DNA from: Oenanthe sinensis
Taxonomy: Eukaryota > Streptophyta > Magnoliopsida > Apiales > Apiaceae
Direction of reading: 5' to 3'
Assembly: GCA_028671895.1 (NCBI GenBank)
Contig: CM053806.1
Span: forward strand, 20,285,001-20,349,000
Length of the DNA stretch: 64,000 bases
Shown: positions 1 to 11,272 of the stretch, piece after piece
Numbering within the stretch: position 1 is the first letter of the stretch
How the letters are laid out: every line of letters starts with the position of its first letter
Translations under genes and position numbers: made by a program
The notes under the pieces: generated by a model
The model's input: only the letters and a program-made list of their open reading frames with translations
Told to the model about the DNA's origin: nothing
Databases searched by the model: none

Positions 1-473
1 TTCCTTATTAAAATGTTACACATTTTGGTTTTGATAATTTTTTTCTTAAATCTACCCTCTTCTGTTTGTTTCTGATATTTATATAAGTGCCAGTTTTCTA
101 ATTTTGGTTTTAATTCCATGTTTTTTCTCAATATATTTTGTGAATTTTATTCTGTTTGTGCAAGTTTAAATAAAGTAGTCAAAGTATTATGATAGTTCCG
201 TCATTGATAATCATTCTTTATCTGGATGTTTGGAGGAAATATACTTTAAGTATGTTTCGAAGAAGTGATCTAAAGTTGAAAAATAATTTGTGAGGAAAAA
301 AGATTATGGCCAAGTTCACACACACTTGTACTGTGTACTCTAGGAAGTAATAGATCTAAATTCAGACCCTTTAAGATATCTACGTGCAATATTGACACAA
401 GAAGCTTGGCAGATGATTCTTCAAACTTTTGGTTCTAGCTTTTCAACCGGAAACTTATCTACCATCTTTACAG
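1..473 (+). other. MCM4 intron (3' portion)
   Basis: AT-rich sequence ending in a normal acceptor (ctttacag at 466-473). No exon with conserved MCM sequence was seen here. It must belong to an intron, because the next exon begins mid-codon in the OB-fold region. Confidence 0.7.
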
Positions 474-3400
474 GTTCGCCGATAAACAAGTGGTGAGACT
501 ACAGGAGACACCAGATGAGATTCCTGATGGAGGAACGCCACACACAGTCAGCTTGTTGATGCACGACAAATTGGTGGATGCTGGCAAGCCAGGTGACAGG
601 GTTGAGGTACAGAGTTATATGATAGATTGAGTAATCAACACATGCTAAAAAAATGCGTAAATGATTTTCACAATCAAAATGAGGTGTATAATTTGTTTCT
701 GCTCCCCAGGTTACAGGGATCTACAGGGCTATGACTGTCAGAATTGGGTCAACACAAAGGACTGTAAAATCTTTATTCAAGGTTAAGTTTCACAAATTCT
801 TGTGTTGCCATCAACAGGTTGAAAAGTTATTTTCTTAAAAATCAATGCTATGCTTAACGATTGCAGACATACATTGATTGTCTTCATTTAAAGAAGACTG
901 ACAAGTCAAGAATGAACCCAGAAGACCCAATGGAAGTTGAAAATGGATCTAGTACCAACGACGAAGATATTCCTCATGATTATGAAGACAAGGCAATGCT
1001 ACTATTCTATCTATCTTCTCAACCACACATCTTTACGAAACATTCAACCTCACGAATCATGCTTGAAATTGTAGGTTGAGAAATTGAAAGAGCTATCAAG
1101 GCAGCCTGATATATACGAGAGGTTGACCAAGTCTTTGGCACCAAATATATGGGAGCTTGATGATGTAAAGAAGGGTCTCCTTTGTCAGGTATTACAATTT
1201 TCCTTAATAGGTTTCACAAATATGTTTGATCTAATGCTATCTATTGTGCTAATACTGAACATTCTAATATTTCTGTTATATCATTCTTCATTACAGTTGG
1301 CACAGGCCTAATTAATTTAGTGATATTCATTCTGTGTTTTGAATTTTGGTTGATCGACTTCGTTGCAGCTCTTTGGTGGGAGTGCATTGACATTGCAATC
1401 TGGGGCTAGCTTTCGGGGAGATATCAATATCCTTCTTGTAGGCGATCCTGGAACCAGTAAGTCACAGCTGCTCACTTACATACATAAGCTATCCCCTCGT
1501 GGAATTTACACAAGTGGACGAGGGAGCTCTGCTGTTGGATTGACTGCCTATGTAGCCAAAGATCCCGAGTCTGGTGAAACTGTATGTTTGCAAGTTTTAC
1601 ATTACATCCAGTTTGCCAATTAAACTTTTTAGTTATATGTTCTGTAACTCTATGTACTTCATGTAGGTTCTGGAGAGTGGAGCCCTAGTTTTAAGTGATA
1701 AAGGCATATGCTGTATTGATGAATTTGACAAGATGTCAGAAAATGCAAGGAGCATGTTACATGAGGTGCACTTATTTATCTGTTTGCACGTTTAATTATT
1801 TTGTTGATTTGTGCATGTGCATATGAATATATATATATGCATACACATACGAATCTATATACAAGTAAAACAGACTCAACATAATAATTTGCTAGACCAT
1901 CACTTCAAGATATTTACTATTCGTAATATTTTCGGTTGAACTTCATAGGTGATGGAACAACAAACAGTGTCAATAGCAAAGGCGGGGATAATCGCTTCCT
2001 TGAATGCAAGAACTTCAGTCTTAGCTTGTGCAAATCCAAGTGGCTCAAGATATAATCCTCGCTTATCTGTCATTGACAATATACACCTTCCTCCTACATT
2101 GTTGTCCAGGTAAAGGTTATTCTCTCTCTCTATATATATTGTCACAATAACATCAATGTTGCTAGGTGGAAAATGGTATATCTAATAGCTCATTATTAAT
2201 AAAATAAGACTATTAATTGTGTATGACTAAATTCATCTTTATGACATTAGTTTCTTCTAATCTATGAAAAAACAAAAACGGACAAGGGGTAAGGTAGTTG
2301 TCGTGCATAATTTCTAACTTTTGTTAAGGTTTCGTGTAAACAATTTCAATTGGGTCCTAATGGGAGACACATAATAATGTACTGCTGTAGAGTTAGTTGT
2401 TAATCTGGTATATTGTGCTTGATATGCGGAGTACAGCATAGCATGCACTCAAACTTGTCAATGTTTTCCAGGTTCGATTTGATATATTTAATTCTGGACA
2501 AGGCTGATGAGCAAACTGATAGGCGCCTTGCTAAGCACATTGTTGGGTTGCACTTTGAAGATCCACAGGTCTTGAAGTTATATTTTAATTTCTCCTCTTC
2601 CTGATATAGTATCTTAAATTTTCTGTTTGTTAAACCTAATCCTCTTGGTCTCCCTGCAGAACTCAGAACAAGATGTCATTGACCTTCCAACGCTAACAGC
2701 TTATGTGAGCTATGCCCGAAAAAATATACATCCACAATTGTCTGATGAAGCTGCCGAAGAGTTGACACGAGGCTATGTCGAGATGAGAAGAAGAGGAAAT
2801 TTTCCTGGCAGTAGCAAAAAGGTATTATTGCCTGGACCCCAACAATTTACTTTAAACTTGAACCTACTTCTATAATGTCTAAAGAGTTTATAATGTATGC
2901 ACTGGAGACAGGTAATTGATACCAAAATTTGAAAAACTCCACCTGTACATGAAATAATGTTTGCAGTATTATCATAATAAGATTTCTTGTGTATTTTAGA
3001 CCCTTTTCTTAGTTTTGCAAATGATACATGTTAAGTTTGAATATTCTCTTGGCTCCTAGCTTTAACATAAGCTCTGGTAATTAATTTACTGAATGTTAAC
3101 TGGCAGACAGTGCCCAGATCATTTAATATTTATTCATGGAAGCTAAAGTTTTGTACACTTTCACTGCCTCGTATTGTTAACAGGTTATAACAGCAACACC
3201 TAGACAAATTGAAAGTTTGATACGGCTCAGTGAGGCCCTGGCTCGGATTCGTTTCTCTGAAGTGGTAAGTTTTTTGGCTGAGGAAAGAATAAGAGGTTTT
3301 GATATAAACACACTAAAATTATGCATCTTATGCATGTAGGTTGAGAAACGAGATGTAGTGGAGGCTTTTCGGCTTCTTGAAGTTGCAATGCAGCAGTCTG

Positions 3401-4290
3401 CCACAGACCACGCTACAGGTGATTGTGAACTTTTACTTCAAATTGTAATGGTATACTCTATTATACTCGTGTTAGATAGTCACTAGATATATATCCTTTC
3501 TTTAAGTCATCTATCCTTCCATTTGACTATAGAGATCGGACTAAATGGCTATTTGAATATGAAATATTATGGTTAAGAACCTGAGTCTTTAATAGCTATT
3601 TTTTATTACCTTTTTATGGTAGAGCTTATTATGCATTACCTCAATACCGTGGATATTACACTGTATATTATATAGTAGGCCCATTATAATGGTAGCTCCC
3701 CAACATGTGAGTTATTAAGTCCTGTTTACTGATTTGGTGAATGGGTGTTTCCTTGTCCAATTTGTCCAAAGCATATAGGCATGATACACTTGCCTAATCG
3801 ACTCATTTCATATTTAAAGACTAATTATCCTGCTGATAATTTCTAATTGGGTTCTCAACCAGGGACAATCGATATGGATCTCATCACGACTGGGGTTTCT
3901 GCAAGCGAAAGGATGAGAAGGGAGAGTTTGGTATCACTTACCCGCAGCATTATAATGGAGAAAATGCAGCTAGGTGGACCCTCCATTCGCCCATTGGAGG
4001 TTTGTTAGCTGCTTGCTTGACTTTTAGCCTTGATCACAATTTCAAGTACCTTAACTTCTAAACTTACTGTTGCTAAAACTGTTCTGTAGTTATTGGAAGA
4101 GTTGAAGAAACAAAGTTCTGGTGCCGAATACCATCTTAGTGATGTAAGTCTCCAGCTCTGTGTGTGTGTGTGTTTTGTGAAGACGGTTGATCTGATAAAG
4201 TCATCTCGATGTCAGTTACGGAATGCACTTTCTACGCTTGCAAGTGAGGGATTTGTTGTGGTTCATGGCGACAGTGTGAAGAGAGTATGA
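474..4290 (+). CDS. MCM4: MCM4, DNA replication licensing helicase subunit (3' part; 5' exons lie left of the window)
   Basis: MCM4 is one of six AAA+ subunits of the MCM2-7 ring, loaded at origins in G1 and forming the core of the CMG replicative helicase in the nucleus. Exons read as 474-606, 710-781, 867-992, 1075-1188, 1369-1581, 1667-1765, 1949-2109, 2472-2568, 2660-2821, 3184-3264, 3340-3418, 3863-3999, 4090-4143 and 4216-4290, ending in TGA. The translation shows Walker A GDPGTSKS, Walker B CIDEFDKM and the arginine-finger motif SRFDL in the expected order, then a winged-helix-like C-terminus ending VVHGDSVKRV. The first visible exon starts in the N-terminal OB-fold region, so the start codon is outside. 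All introns are GT-AG except 993-1074, which reads GC-AG; retaining it gives a stop at 1077. Family knowledge supports MCM4 over the other MCMs. Exon edges are inferred from splice signals and protein continuity. Confidence 0.95.
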
Positions 4291-5299
4291 AGTCAGCAGC
4301 AAGGTGCAAAAACATGTGCAACCTTCCATACAACTAACAAAGGGCAACAAAAAGGCGCAAATCAGATCATGTAGCAGAGACAACCATGTCAAACTTGAGA
4401 AACTTTCACAGCTTTTATAACACAATCTTTTCTCCTCATCTGTTCTTTCATTAGGTAATCGTATATGAAATTTGAAAAGCATTATTTATGTATTTGAGTT
4501 TGATCTATCCTTTATAGTGATGGAGTATCATATCTAAGATTCGAAATTTTTATTGAACTTGTGAAAGGATCACTGTGTACTCAAAAATTAGGCTGTGGAC
4601 AAAGTTCCTTCCAGAAATTGGTTCTTCGTAATATTCCTGCCTTTTGATTGCAAATTTGCAGAACATTGAGAGGAAGGCAAAGTAAAGAATATGATTTTCA
4701 TGATTAAATTTCGTATGTCGATCATTTTAGAACAGTAACCAAATGGCCATAAAATTTAAACATATTGTTCATGGTAGCAATTAGATATGTGTATGAAACA
4801 AAATGTACTTGTTATTACTATAGTCCCGAGATCCTTGCACCTTCCTTTTGAGCTATACTTGGTCCATTTTGCCCCACAAATTCATATTTGCATCCACGCC
4901 ACTCGTACTTTGCCCTACCATATAACTTTTCCAAGTCAACTATCACGGAAATTTCCTGTAAAATTCATGATGTTATCTATCATATGGAGTAAAGTAATGG
5001 TTTACAAATACACTATGGCAACAAGGCTACATATATTCATAAATTCGTTTTCAAGCACCAAATCTTATATTTATATAAATGTGTAAATTTCTTTGTGTGT
5101 GTCGAATTTCAAAACATCATATTTAGCTTTGAATAAGAAAATTGATCGATATTATTGCAAGGTGGGTGAAATTGAAAAGGATGTTAAGGTGTAAAGTGTA
5201 CGTAAAAACATGACATATGTCATGAGGTTGAGAGAACTAGACTAAATCTACAACTACTAGACTAAATTTGCATCGTACAATGTTATTATTATTATCATA
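4291..5299. other. MCM4 3' UTR and intergenic DNA
   Basis: Sequence after the MCM4 stop is AT-rich without a convincing coding frame. The first 200-400 bases probably carry the 3' UTR; no single poly(A) signal stands out. The 99-codon frame at 4787-5086 has no recognisable domain. Confidence 0.5.
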
Positions 5300-5301
5300 T
5301 T

Positions 5302-5616
5302 TAATACTTCCTTAGTCCCACCCATATTTGTTTACATTTCGAAAAAAATATTCGGCACGCATTTTAAGATGCATCTCACCCATTTATTTATATTTGAAAA
5401 AGAGTATTCGACACGTATTTTAAAATGCATATAAAGTATAATTTCATAACTTATTTTTAATTTTTTTCCTCTGAATAAAAATTTAAACATTAGATTTTTA
5501 TTCAGAAATTTTTCTTTTAAAAAAAGTTATGGAACTATACTTTTTATGCACCTTAAAATGCATGTCGGACACCCTCTCCGAAATATAAACAAATGGATGA
5601 GACAGAAGGAGTATTA
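5302..5616. mobile_element. Fold-back MITE, Stowaway-like
   Basis: The ends form a long imperfect inverted repeat: 5302-5340 (taatacttccttagtcccac...) pairs with 5578-5616 (...gagacagaaggagtatta). Inner arms also pair, for example aaagtataatttcataactt with its complement near 5526-5545. The 'ctccgtcccat'-type terminus and the TA at both edges suit the Tc1/mariner-derived Stowaway group. It is non-coding, about 315 bp. Family assignment is inference; the hairpin is seen directly. Confidence 0.7.
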
Positions 5617-5652
5617 AACTGCGGGCTGCAAATTAGCTAGCAAACCAGGGAA

Positions 5653-6225
5653 TATATTCAAGATAAAATTGCAATTTGCATACCTGAAATTTTTTACTTT
5701 TGCACTTTAGTAGTAGGAATAAAAAAGTAGTCATTTACATGACTAAATATACTTTTTAAGCACTTTAAGGCATCTGAAACAAGGGCATTAGAAAAGTAAC
5801 GGACCATTACGTTTTTGAAGGGTAAAATGGTCAATTCAAGCTTATAACGACTATATTGTGTATATATACCAGCTTTAAACCCTAGTTTAAAACAACTCAA
5901 TGATTAGAAACTCAGATTTAATGGCTAATATATAATATAACGATATCTGAGTTTAATAAAATTTGAGTTTCTAATCACTGTGATATTTTAAATTAGGGTT
6001 TAAAGGTGGAGATATATACAATATAACCGTTATAAAGTTAAATTGACCACTTTACCCTTCAAAAATGCAAGAATTCGTTACTTTTCTAACTTCCATGTTT
6101 TGGTGGCCTTAAAGTACTTAAAAAAATATATTTAACCATGCAAATGACTACTTTTTTATTCCGGCCACTAAAGTGCAAAAGTAAAAAATTTTAGGTATGC
6201 AAACTGCAATTTTATCTATATTCAA
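5653..6225. mobile_element. Fold-back MITE with perfect 9-bp TSD (Mutator-like)
   Basis: The element proper spans 5662-6216 (555 bp). Its ends are GATAAAATTGCA...TGCAATTTTATC, part of terminal inverted repeats that continue, with mismatches, for about 200 bases each side (5694 ttttttacttttgcacttta pairs with 6170-6190). Both sides carry the identical 9-mer tatattcaa (5653-5661 and 6217-6225). A 9-bp duplication with long TIRs is the hallmark of Mutator-like elements. No transposase frame is present, so it is non-autonomous. Confidence 0.85.
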
Positions 6226-6308
6226 CTATTCTTTTTCTTTATCAAGATTTTATTGGTGTTACTTGGTCTAAGCTAGTTTTTTGGGACCTACCCCTCACAA
6301 ATTACCAA

Positions 6309-7435
6309 TGTTTGTACCAGAATTTTCACATGTCCGACATCAACATTCAGCTGTCGACATCAAGGATATGATGAAGGCAATGGAGTCCGACGACAACTCG
6401 ACAGCAGCCAGAATCAGTCGATAGATGAATCCTAAAAAGTAGTAGTTGCCAAGTCCTGACGGGTAGACCAAGTCATGACGGGTAAGGCTGAATTATACTT
6501 GACGGCCGAAAATTAAGGAAGAGATGGAGTCCATTTTCAACAACAATTCAAATGCTTTGGGAAGATAAAGATAAACATCCCTAATATCAAGGAACGTGAT
6601 CAACAACTAGCTCCATGGAAATAGGAACATGAGAAGACTTGACGAGTACACAATACACTGACGGGAGCTGACCAAGTCTACTCGTCGACCAACGACTCCT
6701 AAAATCTAGGAGATAAATCAGCCACCATCTTAGAAAAATAGGAGATAAGGTGATTAGCCATGCCTAAATAATAGGATCGTGGAGATAATTATGGGCTACA
6801 AACCAGCAACTAGCATGGAGAGATCATATCTATATATTTAGATAATTACACAAGAAATACACAAGTTCTACCCTCTAACTTACACATTTACCATATGATG
6901 CATATATACAACTACATTATAACCAAAAAATACGATCACACACATATTATAGGGCTAAACCTAGAGCTAAACTTACATCATCTTATGCCAAACAATTCAC
7001 ACAACAATGCTACTATAATTTATACTTCTTCTACAACTTCTATAGCCTTTCTTCAACATATTCTCTGCAGAATACAGCCGAAGAGTAGTAGATTAACAGG
7101 TGACGAATAGCCGACGAGTATATACACGGAGCTGACGAGTACAAATTGCAGTGGACGAGTACAAACTGCAGTGGACATATAGGCTGTTTTGTACTTATAT
7201 TTTATTTCCAATCATTTGTAACAATTGTATGACTTATTCCAGTCGATAACTTTGGTTGGGTCACTCCCACCCGCGGTTTTGACCTTTCAACGGGGGTTTT
7301 CCGCGTCACCAAAATTGCTCATGTTCTTGTTCTTTTCTTCATTTTTCTACACTTGTCTTATTACTTTGTTACTTGTCCTTCAAACACGAAATCATATAGA
7401 CTTAGTTATTAACCCTACAAAATTTGGACAAAACA
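6309..7435 (+). repeat. 5' LTR of outer Gypsy element
   Basis: It matches 26723-27849 nearly throughout, with the same length of 1,127 bp. It has a TATA-like stretch (ctatatattta at 6830-6840) and near its end a 22-bp tandem pair around 'gacgagtacaaa.tgcagtg' (about 7132-7175). Mismatches to the 3' LTR are easily found (for example around 6445-6460), so this insertion is older than the nested one. Confidence 0.9.
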
Positions 7436-7437
7436 AT

Positions 7438-7455
7438 TGGCGCCGTCTATGGGAA
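7438..7455 (+). promoter_or_regulatory. Primer-binding site of outer element
   Basis: tggcgccgtctatggga begins two bases after the LTR end. Its first nine bases match the complement of a tRNA-Asp 3' end; the rest diverges. Position and TGGCGCC start are typical of plant Gypsy elements. Confidence 0.65.
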
Positions 7456-7487
7456 ATTAGCTAAGAGTCTATACAAATTCAACGACA

Positions 7488-7856
7488 ATGGAGGACAATC
7501 CACTATGTAACGAAACTACGAATCATGATAACAACCCGACGATGGACGATGAGATGCTTACAACCATAAGAAGACTACATTCTGACATGGATTTGTTACA
7601 ATCAGAGAATGAAGAACTCAAAACAGATTTGAGTATGATAAAATCAAATAACAAGACGACATGGCGACGAACAGTTGCAGGTTTAGTACGACGCCTGAAT
7701 ATGGACGACATACCTGATGACAGACATCAAGAAACGGATGAGAATCATGACAAAAGGACAGAAGACCGACGACAAGATGACCTAACGGAAGGACACAACA
7801 TTGAGCTACACACGTCCAATAGGAGGTTCAAACACGTAGAAGTTCCAAGTCAATAG
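7488..7856 (+). pseudogene. Gag N-terminal fragment of outer element
   Basis: A 122-codon frame starts 32 bases after the primer-binding site, where gag normally begins. It is acidic and charged, with a heptad-like stretch (IRRLHSDMDLLQSENEELK) that should form a coiled coil, as is common at the N-terminus of Tat-lineage Gag. The frame stops at 7854 and no later frame continues the Gag core before the nested insertion. Start choice rests on the first ATG after the leader. Confidence 0.55.
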
Positions 7857-8318
7857 GTCACTTGTGAGACATCTGACCCACGACAGGTGCTAAAGGGCTT
7901 AAATACACATGTCATCAATCTGACGCATTGGACGAGTAAGGGATAGTTGTCAGTCAAGTCAACATGTCTGACAGAAGAAGAGTATGTCCAAGGAAGTATG
8001 GTGATAGTAGATGACGTGACACACCTGATAATAAAAAATATTAAGAAACGTGTCGTAGATATACCTGATGACGTATGAATATAGATGATATGACGTGAAT
8101 GAAGGACGTGATGCTGAGTACGACATGACCAATAAAATGTCTAAACACGAAAGTTAAAAAAACATGGATACATATCCAGACATGAAAGAATGAAGCTGTG
8201 ACAACAATAACATGACATGAAGAAGTTGACGTCAAGTTGACTAGACACGACGGGAGTAGAAGATGTGGACATGAACAGAATGAGTCAATAACAACCTTGA
8301 ATTATGGGAATGAAGATT
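7857..8318 (+). other. Degenerate internal DNA of outer element
   Basis: Rich in gacg/acga words like the rest of the outer element but with no open frame; ends at the 5-bp target agatt (8314-8318) used by the nested insertion. Confidence 0.6.
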
Positions 8319-11272
8319 TGTAACGCTCGGGAAAATTTTGTTTATTTAATAATAATTAAATGTGCTTTTAATATAATTTTTGGTGTGATAGATTATTTTT
8401 AATGTAATTAATTGTGGTTAGATTTTTATTAAATAGGAAAATTATCGGATATGTGTTATGTGACTTTTGTGTAGTTCAAAATATTTTTTTTCTATTTTAC
8501 TTCCGTTAAAACTAGATTATTTTTATTTGTTATTATCGGACCTAGCCCTTGCTGAAGATCTGATACTTTATTTTTGTTCCTTTATTTTTATAGAAATGAT
8601 AAAATTCTCAAAATAAATTTATTTTATTATTTTTAAAACATTTATAATTTTTGGGAAATTTTGACATATATATTATAATTATTCAAAAATATTTATTTTT
8701 ATATTTTATCCCAAGAGGATTATTTTTGGGTTTTTATTTTAATTTATAGAGTAATTTATCTTTTAATCAAATTTAAACCCTAAAATTTTCAAAAGATATA
8801 AATAGATTTTTATTAATAAAATTATATGGATATTTACTGAAGGTAGTAAGTTCAGCAGCAAGTTTGGGGGAAATTTAGCAGGGCTAGGGTTCTTACTCGG
8901 TTTACAATCACAGCCAATCAAAGGTGATAGTATAGATATTCAAATTGAATCCCATATGTGGTATTACATGTATATATGATTAATTTCATGGTTTGATATT
9001 GTGATTTTGGAGGTATTATGTTCAATTTATAGTCCGAATTACATGGCTTTAATTCATTAGTTGTTATTTATTTTGATTATAGGAGGGAGTAGCCTGTAGT
9101 CTACTGAGCATGTATATGATTTTGTTGGTATGTTGAGTTTGGGTGGACCTTCATCGGAAAAATGACCTTCTGTCATCGTTTTTGGCTTTTCCGACTTGTA
9201 TGCGATCTGTTTATGTGTTTGATTTATATAAGTACACTCATGACATCCTTAGTTATGATTTGGTATAACTTTTATGAAGATCTGAGTTTTTCCATGGTTG
9301 TCTGGCTAGCTTCGATTTAGCCAGAATTGACTCTACAGAGCACAGTTCTGTATTTGGTTGGCTCGAGTGAGTTGCTGGTACTACCAGGAACCCATTAGTA
9401 TTAAATTTTTTCGAAGCTTTGTGTTGGTTTTGATTCACCGAAAAATAGAGCTCCGATTGCAATTCTTATTTTCCGATTAGTTTGTTACTTGTATGGATGT
9501 TGTAGCTAAGCTACTGTGATTTGTAGCTTTATATTGCCTGCAATTTTGTTGGGTTTTGACTTCTGTTGTTGTTGGTCGGATTTGGATCATCGGAAAACCA
9601 TCCCACTTGGTGGGAAAACTCTTGATAGTTTGACAGTAAATTCTTGAATTTGTGTAATGATGTGTCTTTACGGTCTTTGTCATTTTGATAGTAAATTGCT
9701 AGTTTCAGACATTGGTTTTTATTGTACATGGGAAATATAAGCATTTTGATAGTTTCATATTTTCTATTCAAAAGATGGCGATACAAATAAAATAACTGTG
9801 TCCTGACTACTGTTGGTTCTTGTTTTATAATTGTTTCACAAATCATGAAATGTGTTTTCTGTGCCTTTTTCTGTACTACTGATAACATCTTACGTCGTGT
9901 TATGAAGAATATTCTGAGGATAAGTTGTATCGTCTTCCTTGGTTATTTTAGTTGTGCAGGAATCTGAAAATTTATATTCCAGAAAAGAAGCAGCAACATT
10001 AGAATGTGCAGTATAGCGAGTTTTTATTTTCCCATCATTTCAAATTAATGTCTTCCATTTCTTAACTTTTTAATAGGTTAAATAGTACCTCTAAATATTG
10101 GATCTTAATTTATGGAGTAAGAACTATATATTGGACATTCTTAAAGATTAACGTTGGTCAACTATCTTGATGCCCAAACGAGTTCTAAAAGCATTAAGAT
10201 GGTTGTCACTTGCTAAGTGATAAATCTCTCATCTAGAGTGAGATCATGTCTTTATAACCTTCTCATTTGGTCTATGCTTTTGCATGTATGTTGATCTAAT
10301 ATCACACTTGTTATTTGTTAAAGCGTGATCTCTGGAGTATTTCATTTTTAGAAGTTAAGTGCGTTGCTTCTGGGACTAAAAAGTCACAGGCAGCTCTTGC
10401 TTCTTCCTGTTGAAGTCGCAATAACTTGTTAGTTGTAAGATCTAGGTATCCATCTTTATATTTTATGAGTCGTGACAGATTCTAAACCTTTTCTATAACA
10501 TCTTTCTTTCTAGCATCAAGAATATAGTGACTTTAATCTTTAATATGTCGGTCATTTATATGGCTTTATGGCTTTAATATAGTGTTTATTATATGTTGTA
10601 TCCAATCCATATTGCCAGCATGGCTATTATATATTGATTTTGAGCAGTTGATTCATTTTGGTGACATACTGCATTGTTTCAGTTTGAGATAAATTGTGAT
10701 TTATTTACTATTCAGTTTTCATAATAAACTGTGTTATATTCTGTTCTCTATACAGATCTCATATCTTGATTTAATTTCAATTGTTTATATACTTGCTGAG
10801 CATTTCTTTGGCTCACTCTTGCTTTCAATTTACCTCTGCCAGCTAATCAGTATGAGTCATCGCATCAGTTCTTCTAGGAGTAGCCAGCACAGGATCTCGG
10901 GATCGCTCGCCCTTCGGGCCTCCCAGGTATTTAGCTGTCATAGTGGTCAGTAGATAGAAGTTTGTAATAAAATAAAGTAGACATAAAACTGATATAAACT
11001 TTTGGTTTAGGTTCGTGAGATACTGGTTGATGTGTAATAAAATAGTTTGGATTTACTTTTAGTTTCAGCTGCTTAATTTCATACTATAACCTGTTTGCGA
11101 TCTTTGGTTTGGCGGGGTCAGTGCGCCTCTGATTGATTATTCTATTATTGTTGGATGTTGGCGAGCCAGTGTGCCTCTGGTTTATATTATTTATTGCTGT
11201 TGTTGGTTGTTGGTTGGTTGTTGGTTGGTTTGTGACCCCCAAGTATAGACCCCGAATTTGGAGGGCGTTACA
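8319..11272 (+). repeat. 5' LTR of Tekay-like element
   Basis: 2,954 bp, TG...CA. It carries TATAAATAG at 8797-8805, a good LTR promoter candidate, which would make a U5/R region over 2 kb long. Compared with the 3' LTR the first 600 bases show only about nine substitutions by eye. Near the end it contains an ATG and a potential splice donor (see the extra reading frame). Apparent minus-strand frames at 9253-9888 recur in both LTRs but have no recognisable domain. Confidence 0.92.
8797..8805 (+). promoter_or_regulatory. TATA box of Tekay-like 5' LTR
   Basis: TATAAATAG, repeated at the equivalent place in the 3' LTR (about 17736-17744). It is the best TATA match in the LTR; promoter use is inferred from position only. 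Confidence 0.5.

Noticed and set aside
1900..2145. 81-codon minus-strand frame over an MCM4 exon
   Set aside because: Mirror of the conserved MCM exon 1949-2109.
4787..5086. 99-codon frame downstream of MCM4
   Set aside because: No domain, no plausible splice partners, odd composition; treated as chance.
6895..7110. 71-codon frame repeated at 27309-27524
   Set aside because: Duplicate because it is in the two outer LTRs; no domain and adjacent stops differ.
9253..9888. Minus-strand frames of 68-119 codons in the 5' LTR, recurring at 18192-18827 in the 3' LTR
   Set aside because: They recur only because the LTRs are copies. They overlap each other, have no recognisable domain and look like chance frames in T-rich plus-strand DNA.
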